The translations under genes were made by a program, and so were the position numbers. A stretch of DNA of 44,975 nt, taken from Rhodothermaceae bacterium. GTDB lineage: Bacteria > Bacteroidota > Rhodothermia > Balneolales > Cyclonatronaceae. The notes below the pieces were generated by a model, which ran no database searches, had not been told where the DNA came from, and saw only the letters and a program-made list of their open reading frames with translations. Shown here in pieces: positions 1-9,136 of this stretch. The DNA lies in contig JAIVHB010000130.1 in assembly GCA_020201275.1 (NCBI GenBank), positions 1 to 44,975 on the forward strand, read 5' to 3'. Each line of letters opens with the position of its first letter. The stretch's first letter is position 1.

Positions 1-154
1 CAACATCACCGCGCTTAACGAATTCTGCCTCTACCGGGATTGTGGGTTCAACTTCCTCTTTAGCAGGATTCTTGGATTGACTCTCGGTTGTGCAGCCCGT
101 CTGGCTGATGCTTACCGCGATTAAAAAGACGAACAGAATTGGATAGGTGTTCAT
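1..154 (-). CDS. RND-type efflux periplasmic adaptor lipoprotein (membrane fusion protein), N-terminal part only
   Basis: Only the first 51 codons lie in the window; the gene runs off the left edge. It starts at the ATG at 154-152. The product has a hydrophobic signal sequence followed by a Cys at about residue 21 in the context QTGC, which fits a loose lipoprotein lipobox. A short linker rich in Glu, Lys and Pro follows, then the motif PVEAEFVKRGDV. That motif is typical of the first beta strand of HlyD/AcrA-type adaptors of RND efflux pumps. The family bridges an inner-membrane transporter and a TolC-like outer-membrane channel. A perfect 7-9-7 inverted repeat lies 28 bases upstream, consistent with TetR-type control. 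The family call rests on a short N-terminus, so the substrate is unknown and the call is moderate. Confidence 0.6.
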   Translation of the reverse strand, partial: MNTYPILFVFLIAVSISQTGCTTESQSKNPAKEEVEPTIPVEAEFVKRGDV

Positions 155-181
155 GCTAACTTGGCCTTGGGTGGGTACTTA

Positions 182-204
182 CGTTTCGAACTGTTTACGA
201 AACG
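182..204. promoter_or_regulatory. Perfect inverted repeat, candidate TetR-type operator
   Basis: CGTTTCG and CGAAACG form a perfect 7-base inverted repeat separated by 9 bases. It sits 28 bases upstream of the efflux adaptor start at 154 and about 155 bases upstream of the divergent lipoprotein gene. A second palindrome, TTACATGTAA, occurs at 218-227. Efflux operons headed by membrane fusion proteins are commonly repressed by TetR-family proteins binding such palindromes. No regulator gene is visible in the window. Confidence 0.4.
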
Positions 205-358
205 CTTGCCAATTATGTTACATGTAAATGTTCAATACGGCATTTGATGTTAGTATTTTGAAATAAAAATCATCCATAATTATCAGGATTTCATTAAACT
301 GACCCCCGGTCTGGCAATAAAATCAATGTTAAATAAACAAAACCCGAATCCTGAAAAA

Positions 359-1156
359 ATGAAATATCCTGCACTTTTGATATTACTTGCTGCAATGATA
401 ACGGTATCCTGCGGTTCCGAACAATCCGATACAGCCCGGCAGGTACAGCCGGCCGACGGGCCCAATCCTGCACAACCAGGATTTGATCATGAGGGCTCAG
501 ATACCCAGGCTATTGCCATCGCCGACAGGGTTATGGCGGCCATGGGCGGCAGACAAGCCTGGGATAACACCCGCCACCTGCGCTGGAACTTCTTCGGGGT
601 CCGAACCTTGTACTGGGATAAGTGGAGTGGCGATGTACGCGTGGAAATACCGTCAACTGATACGCGTATCCTTCTCAATATCAACGACAACACGGGTCGT
701 TACTGGAGGGATGGAGAAGAAATAACGCAACCCGATTCCGTTGCAAAATACATTCAGCAGGGCAAATCGATTTGGATCAATGATTCTTACTGGCTGGTGA
801 TGCCATTTAAATTAAAAGACTCAGGAGTAACACTTATTTATCTTGGAACGGATGAAATCAACAGTGGTGTGGAAGCAGATCTCATTGAGCTCAGATTCAG
901 TAATGTCGGCAATACACCCGATAACAAATACAACGTCTGGGTCGACAAAGAGACCAACCTCGTTTCACAATGGGCTTATTTCAGAGAATACGATATGGAA
1001 ACGCCCAATTTTACCGGATCCTGGACAGATTACACCAGTCATGGTGAAATAATGCTGTCAGGCGGCCGGGGCGACAGGGAAATTTCGGATATTGCCGTCT
1101 TCAGAGAACTTCCCGGAAGTGTGTATACTTCTTTTGATGATGTCGATGTGAAATAG
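359..1156 (+). CDS. Outer-membrane-type lipoprotein, DUF6503-like, function unknown
   Basis: The product is a 265-residue secreted lipoprotein. An in-frame ATG exists at 326, but 359 is preferred because the protein then begins with a Lys-containing n-region, a hydrophobic stretch and the lipobox VSCGS. The mature part has a helix with the phrase ADRVMAAMGG, followed by alternating beta strands rich in Trp and Tyr. This resembles the Bacteroidota DUF6503/LolA-like fold (half-barrels that bind lipid or lipoprotein). No catalytic motif was seen. The stop codon at 1154-1156 is followed almost at once by the damaged queG reading frame, so downstream sequence may have been lost here. The family name is from recall and is uncertain; the lipoprotein call is firmer. 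Confidence 0.7.
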   Translation: MKYPALLILLAAMITVSCGSEQSDTARQVQPADGPNPAQPGFDHEGSDTQAIAIADRVMAAMGGRQAWDNTRHLRWNFFGVRTLYWDKWSGDVRVEIPSTDTRILLNINDNTGRYWRDGEEITQPDSVAKYIQQGKSIWINDSYWLVMPFKLKDSGVTLIYLGTDEINSGVEADLIELRFSNVGNTPDNKYNVWVDKETNLVSQWAYFREYDMETPNFTGSWTDYTSHGEIMLSGGRGDREISDIAVFRELPGSVYTSFDDVDVK

Positions 1157-1159
1157 ACC

Positions 1160-1857
1160 CGGCTTTACCCAGGAAAGAGTGTACGTGTTCGCCCTGGTAT
1201 AAAGGATATCCAATTGACAGACACTGAACGCACATATAAGGTGAACTTTACCAGCTGTTCGAATACACAAGGGAGCTTAACGGTGGTCTGGAGGGTCGCG
1301 TATTTGTAGATTCGGCCCCGGTTATGGATAAAGCCTGGGCAACACGTTCTGGTCTGGGATGGCTCGGGAAAAATACCAATGTTCTCAGAAAAGGTATGGG
1401 ATCATGGTTTTTTATTGGCGAGATGATAGTGGATGCCACTTTTAACTACGACGGACCTGCGGCTGATCATTGCGGCAGCTGCACAAGATGCATAGATGCC
1501 TGCCCGACCGACGCATTGTATGAACCCTACAAGCTCGATGCCGCCAAATGCATCTCATACCTGACAATAGAATTGAGGGATGCGATTCCGGTACAGTTTC
1601 GTGAAAATATGGACAGCTGGATGTTCGGTTGCGATATTTGCCAGGATGTTTGTCCATGGAACAGACGGGCACCCGACACACACATCGACAGACTGAAACC
1701 TACGGGTGAGTTGACGGGCAGAACTTATGATTTCTGGGAAGAATTAAACCTGGATTTGTACCGTGAGCTGTTCAGGCGAAGTGCTGTTAAAAGAACAAAG
1801 TTTGAAGGTTTAAAGCGGAATATTTCGTTTCTTAAACCGAAAACTCCAGATTTATGA
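1160..1857 (+). pseudogene. queG: Epoxyqueuosine reductase QueG, 5'-truncated and frameshifted remnant
   Basis: The open part (ATG at 1324, 177 codons) is the C-terminal half of QueG, an iron-sulfur and cobalamin enzyme that makes queuosine in tRNA. It contains two ferredoxin-like 4Fe-4S motifs, CGSCTRCIDACP and CDICQDVCP. QueG normally has about 310-350 residues. Homology continues in frame upstream of 1324 (about 1240-1323, ending VFVDSAPV just before the ATG) until a TAA at 1237-1239. Further back, QueG-like fragments appear in other frames: LYPGKSV near 1163-1183, then VYVFALV near 1179-1199. The N-terminal cobalamin region, perhaps 60 residues, is missing and at least two frameshifts are needed to join the rest. 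The C-terminus is intact. Either the gene is decaying or the assembly is damaged here. The product is unlikely to be active. Confidence 0.75.
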
Positions 1858-2635
1858 TTTTCAATCAGACACAAGAATCGGTCTCCAGCTTTGGTCAACT
1901 CGCCGGCTTGCAAGAACTAAACCCCAATTATTAAACTACAATGACATCTTCATGGAAATAAAAAAAAATGTATCTGCACGATTTCAAAATAAGTTTTTTT
2001 ACCAATATAATCGGGCATTTTAAATCAAAATAACGGTATCAATTTTATCTCATATTATTGACTAAAATATTCTCTATTCTTTCACAGTGATACTTTTCTG
2101 GTTACTATTTTCGAATAAGACTATGTAGTGGTATAGGTCAAAATACCTATTCCAAATTTATATGGTCAGTGAAAAAAAGTACTATTGCCAATGTTGCTTT
2201 TATGATTAATTAATTATATTAGTATTAGAATTAAATAACACTGTTAACCGTTATCTACTGATCATAATGTGCAGTTTTTATACAAGGGCAAACGTAAAGA
2301 ATTATTAAATTTTTTGACTAATGCACTTTTTTTACTGAATAAGAGTTATATTTTAAGACATACCTACTATCATGTTTACCTAACCCCCAAGGCCACGCTT
2401 CTGATCAGGCGCGGCCTTTTTTTTGTTTAATAATTCTGTACAATATTTGGCAAATCTTAAATACAGACAGTTCAATTAAAAGCAACTGAATTTTAATGAT
2501 GATAATGAGTTTTGCGTATTCGCATTGAATGGTGGGAAAAAGGCTGGTAATTTCCATAGATTTTGAAAAACCGGAACGCAATGCCTGTTTACATGATTAT
2601 TTCCAGGTACTCTCAATGCTAATTTTTAATGCTTA
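1858..2635. other. AT-rich gene-free region between queG and mfd
   Basis: These 778 bases hold no credible open reading frame in any frame and are clearly richer in A and T than the flanking genes. Two structured elements are visible. One is the inverted repeat ATAGGT-N6-ACCTAT at 2133-2150. The other is a strong rho-independent terminator at 2389-2424. The terminator lies more than 500 bases beyond the queG stop and on the plus strand, so it may end an unannotated short transcript that begins within this region. No tRNA, 6S or other known RNA structure was recognised. The mfd promoter must lie in the last 200 bases, but no clear TTTG / TAnnTTTG pair was found. Confidence 0.6.
2389..2424 (+). 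terminator. Strong rho-independent terminator
   Basis: AAGGCCACGC pairs with GCGCGGCCTT with one A/C mismatch, enclosing a short loop, and is followed directly by an uninterrupted run of T on the plus strand. It is the clearest terminator in the window. No coding gene ends within 500 bases upstream, so it points either to a long queG 3' UTR or to a small RNA. Confidence 0.8.
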
Positions 2636-5600
2636 ATGGCCGTAAAAGAACTAAAGAATCGAATAGTCAGTAATTTTCCCCTGCCTGAGATAGTGGCTCA
2701 CCTGAACAGTAAAAGTTCAGTCCGGCTTGATCACTATCACGGGTCGCTTCAGGCTTTCCTGGTTCATGAGCTGTTGAAAACAGATGGCAGAAACCTACTG
2801 GTATTATTCCCGGATCATGAAAGCGCTCAATTTTTCAAATCGGATATTGATGCACTGAACGGCAGGGAGTCTTTATTGCTCCCCCCCTATTTTCACAAAC
2901 CATACGACCAGAATCAGCCGTTCAACACTCAGATACTGGTTCAAAGGTCAGAAATACTTGAACAGCTCACCAGGGTAAAAAGTACTTTTCTTATCTCTTC
3001 GGTCGAGTCTGTATTTGAAAAAATTGCTCCACCATCCATTTTCTCCGAGTCGACCATACTGGTTAAAAAGGGAGACGAGATGGAACCTGCATGGCTTATT
3101 GAAAAACTCGTCGGACAGCAATACGATTCAGTCAGTTTCGTTGAGAGGCCCGGTGAATTTGCTTCCAGGGGTGGAATTCTTGATGTGTTTCCGTTCACCG
3201 GCGATTACCCGGTCAGGCTTGAATTTTTCGGAAATGAGATAGATTCTATACGGGAATTTGATCCTGACAGTCAGCGATCGGTTTCATTTTGCGACGAAGT
3301 GAGGCTTGTTCCCAATATTAATGCGCTTGCCATTGCCGGTCGACAGAGCTTGTTTGAGTATTTGCCGACCGACACATCCGTGGTGCTGGTTAACGATGCC
3401 CTTATAGCTGCAAACTTACGGAATCTGATAGACGAGGCGGCTGAAGCCTATACCCTTTCCGGAAGTTCTGAGCCCCCTGAGTCCCTGTTTATTTCCAACA
3501 CCGATTACGAAAACTGGATTAACAACCGAGGTAAACTCTATCTGGGCGGTATCACGAACCGGGACGACTTTGCGTACCGCCACTCTGCGGGTGCGAAACC
3601 GCAGCCTGGCTTTAACGGATCGGTAAAACTGCTTCGTGAGCACATACTTCAGCTCAGCAAAAAGGATGTATCCACCTACATACTGTGCGACAACGACGGA
3701 CAGCTTGAACGGTTCGAAGAGTTACTCGGGGAGAGCAACAATGATCTTAATTACCACCTTGCTGTTGACACACTTCATGAAGGATTTCTGCTTGAACAGT
3801 CAGGAATTGCGGTGTATACCGATCATCAGATATTCAACCGATACCACCGCCCAAAGTTAAAGCAAAAAAAAAGGACTGGCGGAATCAGCCTCAAAGAGCT
3901 TAAAGACCTTAAGACTGGCGACTATGTAGTCCACGTCGATTACGGCATCGGCCGGTTTTCCGGATTCAGGAACATTGAGGTTATAGGGAGTATGCAGGAG
4001 GCCATCGTAATTAAATACCAGGAGGGCTCCACACTCTATGTAAATGTTTCCAGCCTGCACAAAGTGCAGAAGTTTTCCGGAAAGGATGGACACCAGCCCA
4101 GGGTTACCAAACTCGGAAGTGGTGAATGGGCCCGAAAAAAAGCAAAAACAAAAAGCAGGGTCAAAGACATCGCCCGCGAACTCATACGGCTCTATGCAGT
4201 CCGAAGGACCCAGAAAGCGTTTGCATTCAGTCCCGACAATGCCATGCTTACCGAACTCGAAGCCTCATTTATATATGAAGAGACCCCGGATCAGATGCAG
4301 GCTATAGATGATGTTAAAACGGATATGATGAGTGAGATGCCCATGGATCGGCTGGTATGTGGTGATGTAGGCTTTGGTAAAACTGAAGTAGCTGTAAGGG
4401 CTGCTTTTAAAGCGGTTCTCGATGGGAAACAGGTTGCTGTACTTGTTCCAACCACCATACTTGCCGATCAGCACTATAAAACTTTCCGGAACAGAATGTC
4501 GCATTTTCCGGTCAATGTTGAAGCCATTTCGCGGTTCCGTACCAAAGCCGAGCAGACCGATATTCTGAAGCGAACGGTTAATGGTGAAGTCGATATTCTG
4601 ATCGGGACCCACCGCCTGACATCCAAAGATGTAAAATTCAAAGACCTCGGGCTCCTGATTATTGATGAAGAACAGAGGTTTGGTGTTGCCACTAAGGAGA
4701 AGATAAAGGAGTTCAGGGCTACGGTTGATGTACTTACGCTAACAGCTACTCCCATACCCAGAACCCTTCAGTTCTCGCTGATGGGTGCCCGCGACCTGAG
4801 TATTATCAATACCCCGCCCCCAAACCGGCAGCCGGTAAGAACGGAGATCCACAGTTTTGATACAAAGTTAGTACAGGATGTGATCAGGCAGGAAATCAGC
4901 CGTGGCGGTCAGGTTTTCTTTATTCATAACCGGGTATCCAACATTGAGGAGATGAGTTCCATGATCATCGATCTCATACCCGAAGCAAGGGTTCGGTTTG
5001 CACACGGACAGATGAAAGGGCCACAACTCGAAAAAATCATCCTCGATTTTTATCATCACAAATACGATGTACTCGTTTCTACAAACATCGTGGAAAATGG
5101 TATCGACATTGCCAATGCCAATACCATAATTATCAATCATTCACATCAGTTTGGCCTGTCGGAACTCCATCAGCTGCGGGGACGCGTAGGCAGAAGTAAC
5201 CGCAAGGCCTACTGTTATCTTATCGCTCCCCCATTCCAGAGCCTCCCCATGGACTCAAGGAAACGTTTAATGGCTCTTGTGGAATACTCAGACCTGGGAG
5301 CCGGACTCAATATCGCCATGCGCGATCTTGATATCCGCGGGGCCGGCGATATACTGGGTGGCGAACAAAGCGGCTTCATCAACGATATCGGTTTCGATCT
5401 TTACAACAAAATTCTGAATGAAGCAGTGAATGAACTTAAGGAAACAGAGTTCAGCGATATCTTCAAAGATGTGAAGATTGAAGTAACACTGCCCGAAACG
5501 TCTGTAGAGTTTGACTTGCCGGCAATGCTTCCCTCCTCTTACGTCAGCGATAGTGTTGAGCGCCTGAACCTTTACCGGAAGCTGGCCCAGGCCTCTGAGC

Positions 5601-5977
5601 GTAAGCATGTAATGGAATGGAAAGACGAAATTTCAGATCGCTTCGGCAGTGTTCCCGACAGCGGTATGAATCTCATTTACGCATCATTGATTAAAATTTT
5701 TGCATCCCGAAATTTCTTCGATAAAATCACAGTTAGAGATGGCCGCATGTGGATATCCTGTCCGGCACATAACTCCGACCACGGCAGGGAGTTCTATGAC
5801 AGCGGGAAATTCCAGAACATCGTTAAGCAGGTTGAGCAGAAAACACGCGGTGATTTTAAATTACTCCAAAAGAATGATGCCGTCAGGATAGTTATTCATA
5901 ATATCCCTAAATTAGAGTCTGCAGCATTATTTTTGGAATCACTAACAGAAGACCAACCTGTTGAAACCCTCGCTTGA
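2636..5977 (+). CDS. mfd: Transcription-repair coupling factor Mfd
   Basis: This 1113-residue protein is close to the family's usual length of about 1150. Mfd displaces RNA polymerase stalled at lesions and recruits UvrA. The UvrB-like N-terminal domains occupy about residues 1-350. The CarD-like RNA-polymerase-interaction domain is near residues 420-485 (motif GDYVVHVDYGIGRF). The superfamily 2 helicase core follows, with Walker A GDVGFGKTE near residue 576, motif II DEEQ near 676, TATPIPRT, and motif VI QLRGRVGRS. The C-terminal TRCF domain is near 940-1040. The ATG at 2636 is the first in a frame that starts with plausible family sequence; no strong Shine-Dalgarno site precedes it. The stop overlaps the next gene by 17 bases, so the two are probably co-transcribed. 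No disruption was seen. Confidence 0.97.
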   Translation: MAVKELKNRIVSNFPLPEIVAHLNSKSSVRLDHYHGSLQAFLVHELLKTDGRNLLVLFPDHESAQFFKSDIDALNGRESLLLPPYFHKPYDQNQPFNTQILVQRSEILEQLTRVKSTFLISSVESVFEKIAPPSIFSESTILVKKGDEMEPAWLIEKLVGQQYDSVSFVERPGEFASRGGILDVFPFTGDYPVRLEFFGNEIDSIREFDPDSQRSVSFCDEVRLVPNINALAIAGRQSLFEYLPTDTSVVLVNDALIAANLRNLIDEAAEAYTLSGSSEPPESLFISNTDYENWINNRGKLYLGGITNRDDFAYRHSAGAKPQPGFNGSVKLLREHILQLSKKDVSTYILCDNDGQLERFEELLGESNNDLNYHLAVDTLHEGFLLEQSGIAVYTDHQIFNRYHRPKLKQKKRTGGISLKELKDLKTGDYVVHVDYGIGRFSGFRNIEVIGSMQEAIVIKYQEGSTLYVNVSSLHKVQKFSGKDGHQPRVTKLGSGEWARKKAKTKSRVKDIARELIRLYAVRRTQKAFAFSPDNAMLTELEASFIYEETPDQMQAIDDVKTDMMSEMPMDRLVCGDVGFGKTEVAVRAAFKAVLDGKQVAVLVPTTILADQHYKTFRNRMSHFPVNVEAISRFRTKAEQTDILKRTVNGEVDILIGTHRLTSKDVKFKDLGLLIIDEEQRFGVATKEKIKEFRATVDVLTLTATPIPRTLQFSLMGARDLSIINTPPPNRQPVRTEIHSFDTKLVQDVIRQEISRGGQVFFIHNRVSNIEEMSSMIIDLIPEARVRFAHGQMKGPQLEKIILDFYHHKYDVLVSTNIVENGIDIANANTIIINHSHQFGLSELHQLRGRVGRSNRKAYCYLIAPPFQSLPMDSRKRLMALVEYSDLGAGLNIAMRDLDIRGAGDILGGEQSGFINDIGFDLYNKILNEAVNELKETEFSDIFKDVKIEVTLPETSVEFDLPAMLPSSYVSDSVERLNLYRKLAQASERKHVMEWKDEISDRFGSVPDSGMNLIYASLIKIFASRNFFDKITVRDGRMWISCPAHNSDHGREFYDSGKFQNIVKQVEQKTRGDFKLLQKNDAVRIVIHNIPKLESAALFLESLTEDQPVETLA

Positions 5978-6911
5978 TACGTATGCAGAGCTCCTGAAAC
6001 AAGGCAGCATTGTTGCATTTCCCACAGAAACGGTTTACGGCCTGGGGGCATCTGCATGGAACCCCATGGCCATTGGCAGGGTATTTGAAGCAAAAAAGCG
6101 CCCGGCAGATAATCCGCTCATCGTGCATGTAAGTTCGATCGCCATGCTCAACGAATTCGTTGAGGAAATTCCTGACAATGCCCGGCTGCTGATGCAGAAA
6201 TTCTGGCCCGGGCCTCTTACCCTCATTTTCAGGAAGAAGAAAAAGGTTCTCGACCTGATTACCGGCGGACTCGATACAGTTGCCATCCGTATGCCCGCTC
6301 ACCCTGTGGCACTCCGTCTGATAGATCTGGCGGGCCCGCTGGTGGCTCCCAGCGCCAATACATCGGGCAGACCATCACCAACTCACCCTGACCATGTGAG
6401 ACACGATTTCGGGAACAGTTTACCGGTTATTGAGGGAGGCCAATGTGAAATCGGTCTGGAATCAACAGTGCTGGATCTTACAGCGGTTGTACCTGAAATT
6501 CTGCGCCCTGGTTTTATAACACCAAAAGCCATAGCGCAACAGACCGGAATTCATGTTGTGATGGCAGAATACAAACCTGATGAAGCACCGAAAAGTCCCG
6601 GTGTTAAATATTCGCACTATTCCCCCAATGCTGCTGTACGGTGGATGAAGGCAGATGAATCTGCATTTAATCGCGATACACTCTACCTGCTGCATGACAA
6701 TAAGCCAGGTTCGGGTGCAAGTGCTGCAAGAATGATTCATTTCTACGGTGATTACAGGAGAATGGGCCGCGAGCTGTATGACTGGTTCCGAAAAGCAGAT
6801 CATGAAGGATATTCACATATAGCAATTGAACCATTTAATGATGAAAATCCGGATGAACTTATTGCAACCCTAAGAAACAGGATAGACAAGGCGACCTCAA
6901 CACCACGGTAA
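5961..6911 (+). CDS. sua5: L-threonylcarbamoyladenylate synthase, Sua5-type (TsaC/YrdC plus Sua5 domain)
   Basis: This 316-residue enzyme makes threonylcarbamoyl-AMP from threonine, bicarbonate and ATP, the first step of the t6A modification of tRNA. The YrdC domain spans about residues 5-190 with GSIVAFPTETVYGLG near the N-terminus, the KKRPADNPLI segment, and SANTSGRPSPT. The linker motif SPGVKYSHYSP leads into a C-terminal Sua5 domain, giving the long Sua5 form rather than the short TsaC. The start is a TTG at 5961, inside the last codons of mfd. No in-frame ATG exists before the YrdC core, so the TTG is needed. The 17-base overlap suggests translational coupling. Domain identification is secure; the exact start is likely but not proven. 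Confidence 0.93.
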   Translation: MKPSLDTYAELLKQGSIVAFPTETVYGLGASAWNPMAIGRVFEAKKRPADNPLIVHVSSIAMLNEFVEEIPDNARLLMQKFWPGPLTLIFRKKKKVLDLITGGLDTVAIRMPAHPVALRLIDLAGPLVAPSANTSGRPSPTHPDHVRHDFGNSLPVIEGGQCEIGLESTVLDLTAVVPEILRPGFITPKAIAQQTGIHVVMAEYKPDEAPKSPGVKYSHYSPNAAVRWMKADESAFNRDTLYLLHDNKPGSGASAARMIHFYGDYRRMGRELYDWFRKADHEGYSHIAIEPFNDENPDELIATLRNRIDKATSTPR

Positions 6912-6955
6912 GGCCGCCCGTCTGCCCCTGAGCCCCTCGAACCTTGAAAAGGTGA

Positions 6956-7627
6956 CTACAAACTGAATCCCATCAGAAAAAATGTATCATTAGCGTAGGG
7001 ATTTACCGCAATTTGGCCGAGCAGGGTGAGCGTAAAATATTCGCTGAACCTGATCTCTCTTGATGTACCAATACCTGTATTGATCACTCCAGCCTTTCCT
7101 GTTCCGTAAAGTGCCGACTTTGCGGGTGTGAATCCCATAAAAAAGTCAAGCCCCCCGACCGAATATCCAAGTTCAGAGTAAATGGAATAATCATCATCGT
7201 TGGTTACAAAAATTCCGCTCATAACAGAGACCGGAAACGACTCTGAACCCTGGTATGCAAAGGCCGTTTCGACGAAATGAGATGACTCACTGAAATAATT
7301 TCCATTTGAGGCTTCAGGGAAAGTGTAGTCGGTAACCATCAGTGACAATGTGCCGGAACCAACACTGATATCATATGATGCGTACCAGTCAATTTCAGAG
7401 CCGTCAGGATTCCCGTTTGTAGCGATGGCAGCCCAGGTACCAATAGTGAAATTTCCTGAACTGAGACTAATGTCGGGCTGGATACTTGGTGAATTTCCAA
7501 AATCGGTGCCTCTCCAAACATAACGGCTCATTATGTCAACACCAAGGCTTACCTGGGCCTCAGCTTCCTGAATTGCCGTACCGGCAACGATGAGAAATGC
7601 AACAAATGCTTTATAAATAGGTTTCAT
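6956..7627 (-). CDS. TorF-like putative porin (Gcw_chp family)
   Basis: This 223-residue outer-membrane protein has an N-terminal signal peptide that ends near AEAQ. It then shows alternating strands with many Gly, Ser, Tyr and Trp, and a C-terminus ending in an aromatic-containing strand (MGFSL). The opening SLGVDIMSRYVWRGTDFG is characteristic of the Gcw_chp / TorF family of small putative porins. These genes often sit beside ammonium transporter genes, as here: amt lies directly upstream on the same strand. A role in passing ammonium or other small solutes through the outer membrane is inferred from that neighbourhood only. A stable hairpin separates it from amt. The ATG at 7627 is supported by the signal peptide. 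Confidence 0.82.
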   Translation of the reverse strand: MKPIYKAFVAFLIVAGTAIQEAEAQVSLGVDIMSRYVWRGTDFGNSPSIQPDISLSSGNFTIGTWAAIATNGNPDGSEIDWYASYDISVGSGTLSLMVTDYTFPEASNGNYFSESSHFVETAFAYQGSESFPVSVMSGIFVTNDDDYSIYSELGYSVGGLDFFMGFTPAKSALYGTGKAGVINTGIGTSREIRFSEYFTLTLLGQIAVNPYANDTFFLMGFSL

Positions 7628-7677
7628 GATTGTATTTTCCTGTTGGTTTCTATTGATGTCCTTTGATAGATACTACC

Positions 7678-7710
7678 GGAAGCAGACCGGAGCCACCCGG
7701 TTCTGCTTCC
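7678..7710. other. Intergenic hairpin between amt and the TorF-like porin
   Basis: GGAAGCAGACCGG and CCGGTTCTGCTTCC can form a stem of about 13 pairs with a one-base bulge and a loop of about 6 bases. In the minus direction, in which both flanking genes read, no T-run follows, so it is not a standard terminator. It could stabilise the upstream amt message or reduce read-through into the porin gene. A T-run does follow on the plus strand, but no plus-strand gene is positioned to use it. Confidence 0.5.
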
Positions 7711-7716
7711 TTTTTA

Positions 7717-9095
7717 TTATAGTGATACCGGAGCAAGCTTTTCAGCCGGCTTTCCGTTGAATACCTCGGCCCCGGCGAAATTCGGATAGGCTTCATTCCC
7801 GTGTTCGGCCATATCCAGCCCGCCAAATTCTATTTCACTGGAAACACGGACTCCCATGAGGGAATCTATTGCCCAGAATACACCAAGTGAAAACAGAAAT
7901 GTGAACAGAAGAATGCTCGATGTACCAATCAACTGGGTGATAAAGCTAGCTTCTGTCGAGAAAAGTCCTACGGCAAGTGTTCCCCAGATGTGATCGACAC
8001 AACAACCAGTAAGCCGGCGATGGCCCCAATTGCAATTGCACTCAACGGAGATACAACATTGGCTCCTGCTGTAATGCCAACAAGGCCGGCAAGAATGCCG
8101 TTCAGGGCCATAGGAGCATCGAGATGCTTCATGAAGAGGCTGGTGGCCGCCATTGCTGAAAGTGCACCTGCACAAGCCGCGAGCGCTGTTGTCACAAATA
8201 CAAAAGATACCTCGGCAGGTTCCGCGCTGAGTACCGATCCGCCATTAAATCCGAACCAGCCGAACCAAAGCAGGAAAACACCCATTGTGGCAAGAGGAAT
8301 ATTGTGTCCCGGAATCGTAAATATCTTGCCATCCGCATATTTGCCTTTTCGTGCTCCAAGAATAATGACACAGGCAAGTCCCGCAATGCCGCCAACACCA
8401 TGAACAAGTGTTGATCCGGCAAAATCATAAAAGCCGAGTTCATCAAGCCATCCGCCACCCCATAACCAGCTTCCCGTTATCGGGTATGATATGCCGACCA
8501 GTAATGTGCCGAATATCATAAAGGCGGGAAGTTTTATTCTTCCGGTAACTGCACCCGATACGATGGTGGCAGCAGTGGCTGCAAACATGGCCTGGAAAAT
8601 AAAATCAGTCCAAATAGTCATTTCTGCGCCGTATGCTGGTGTGAGCATACCTGCCGGGTCAGCTCCATCGAAACCGATGCCGAATCCGGCGAATCCGAAA
8701 AAGCCGTTAAAATCGCCCGGATACATAAGCTTAAACCCGATCAGCGCATACATCAGTATACCCGCACTCAGAATGAATACATTTTTGTAAATCACATTTA
8801 TAGAATTCTTCCTCTGTGTGAAACCGCTCTCCACCGTTGCAAAACCAAGGTGCATAATGAACACCATAGCGGCCGCCAGTAGAATCCAGAGATTGTCGAT
8901 AATAAACTTTACATACTCTGGCGACTGTAAAAATGCCTCATATGCAGCCTGACTATCGGTTGTTGCCGAAACTTCTTCAGCAATTGCTACCGCTGAAGAT
9001 TCTGTTGCGACTGTTTCAGATCCCGCATAAACAGCGGTATAGAAAGCAAGGCCAATTATGGCAAGGATCACCATTATGTTTACTGTTTTTTTCAT
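7717..9095 (-). pseudogene. amt: Ammonium transporter Amt, interrupted by an internal deletion and frameshift
   Basis: The first frame (9095 to 7968, 375 codons) begins with a signal-like segment and runs through about nine membrane helices of an Amt/AmtB channel. The first pore histidine is visible at residue 232 in STLVHGVGG. The frame then breaks after GLLVVVS near 7990-8000. The remainder continues in another frame from HIWGTLAVGLF near 7990 to the stop at 7717. Family members have roughly 23 residues between these two motifs, including the conserved VHG segment that carries the second pore histidine (His318 in E. coli AmtB). About 60-65 bases therefore appear to be missing. The last helix and a cytoplasmic tail are intact in the shifted frame. 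A candidate promoter lies at 9137-9167. The product should not conduct ammonium unless this is an assembly artefact. Confidence 0.85.
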
Positions 9096-9136
9096 ACTCC
9101 GTTAATTTATTAGTCGATAAGTGTTTTATGAACGAC

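Noticed and set aside
1237-1239. Reading the queG stop as a selenocysteine or recoding site
   Set aside because: It is TAA, and further frameshifts are needed upstream, so recoding does not explain the damage.
6912-6955. Terminator or tRNA remnant after sua5
   Set aside because: Only a 5-base stem is present, and no tRNA-like arms or conserved TTCGA-type T loop could be assembled.
7990-8403. Plus-strand 137-codon frame opposite amt
   Set aside because: It is antisense to well-conserved Amt sequence, and its composition is that of a complementary-strand shadow.
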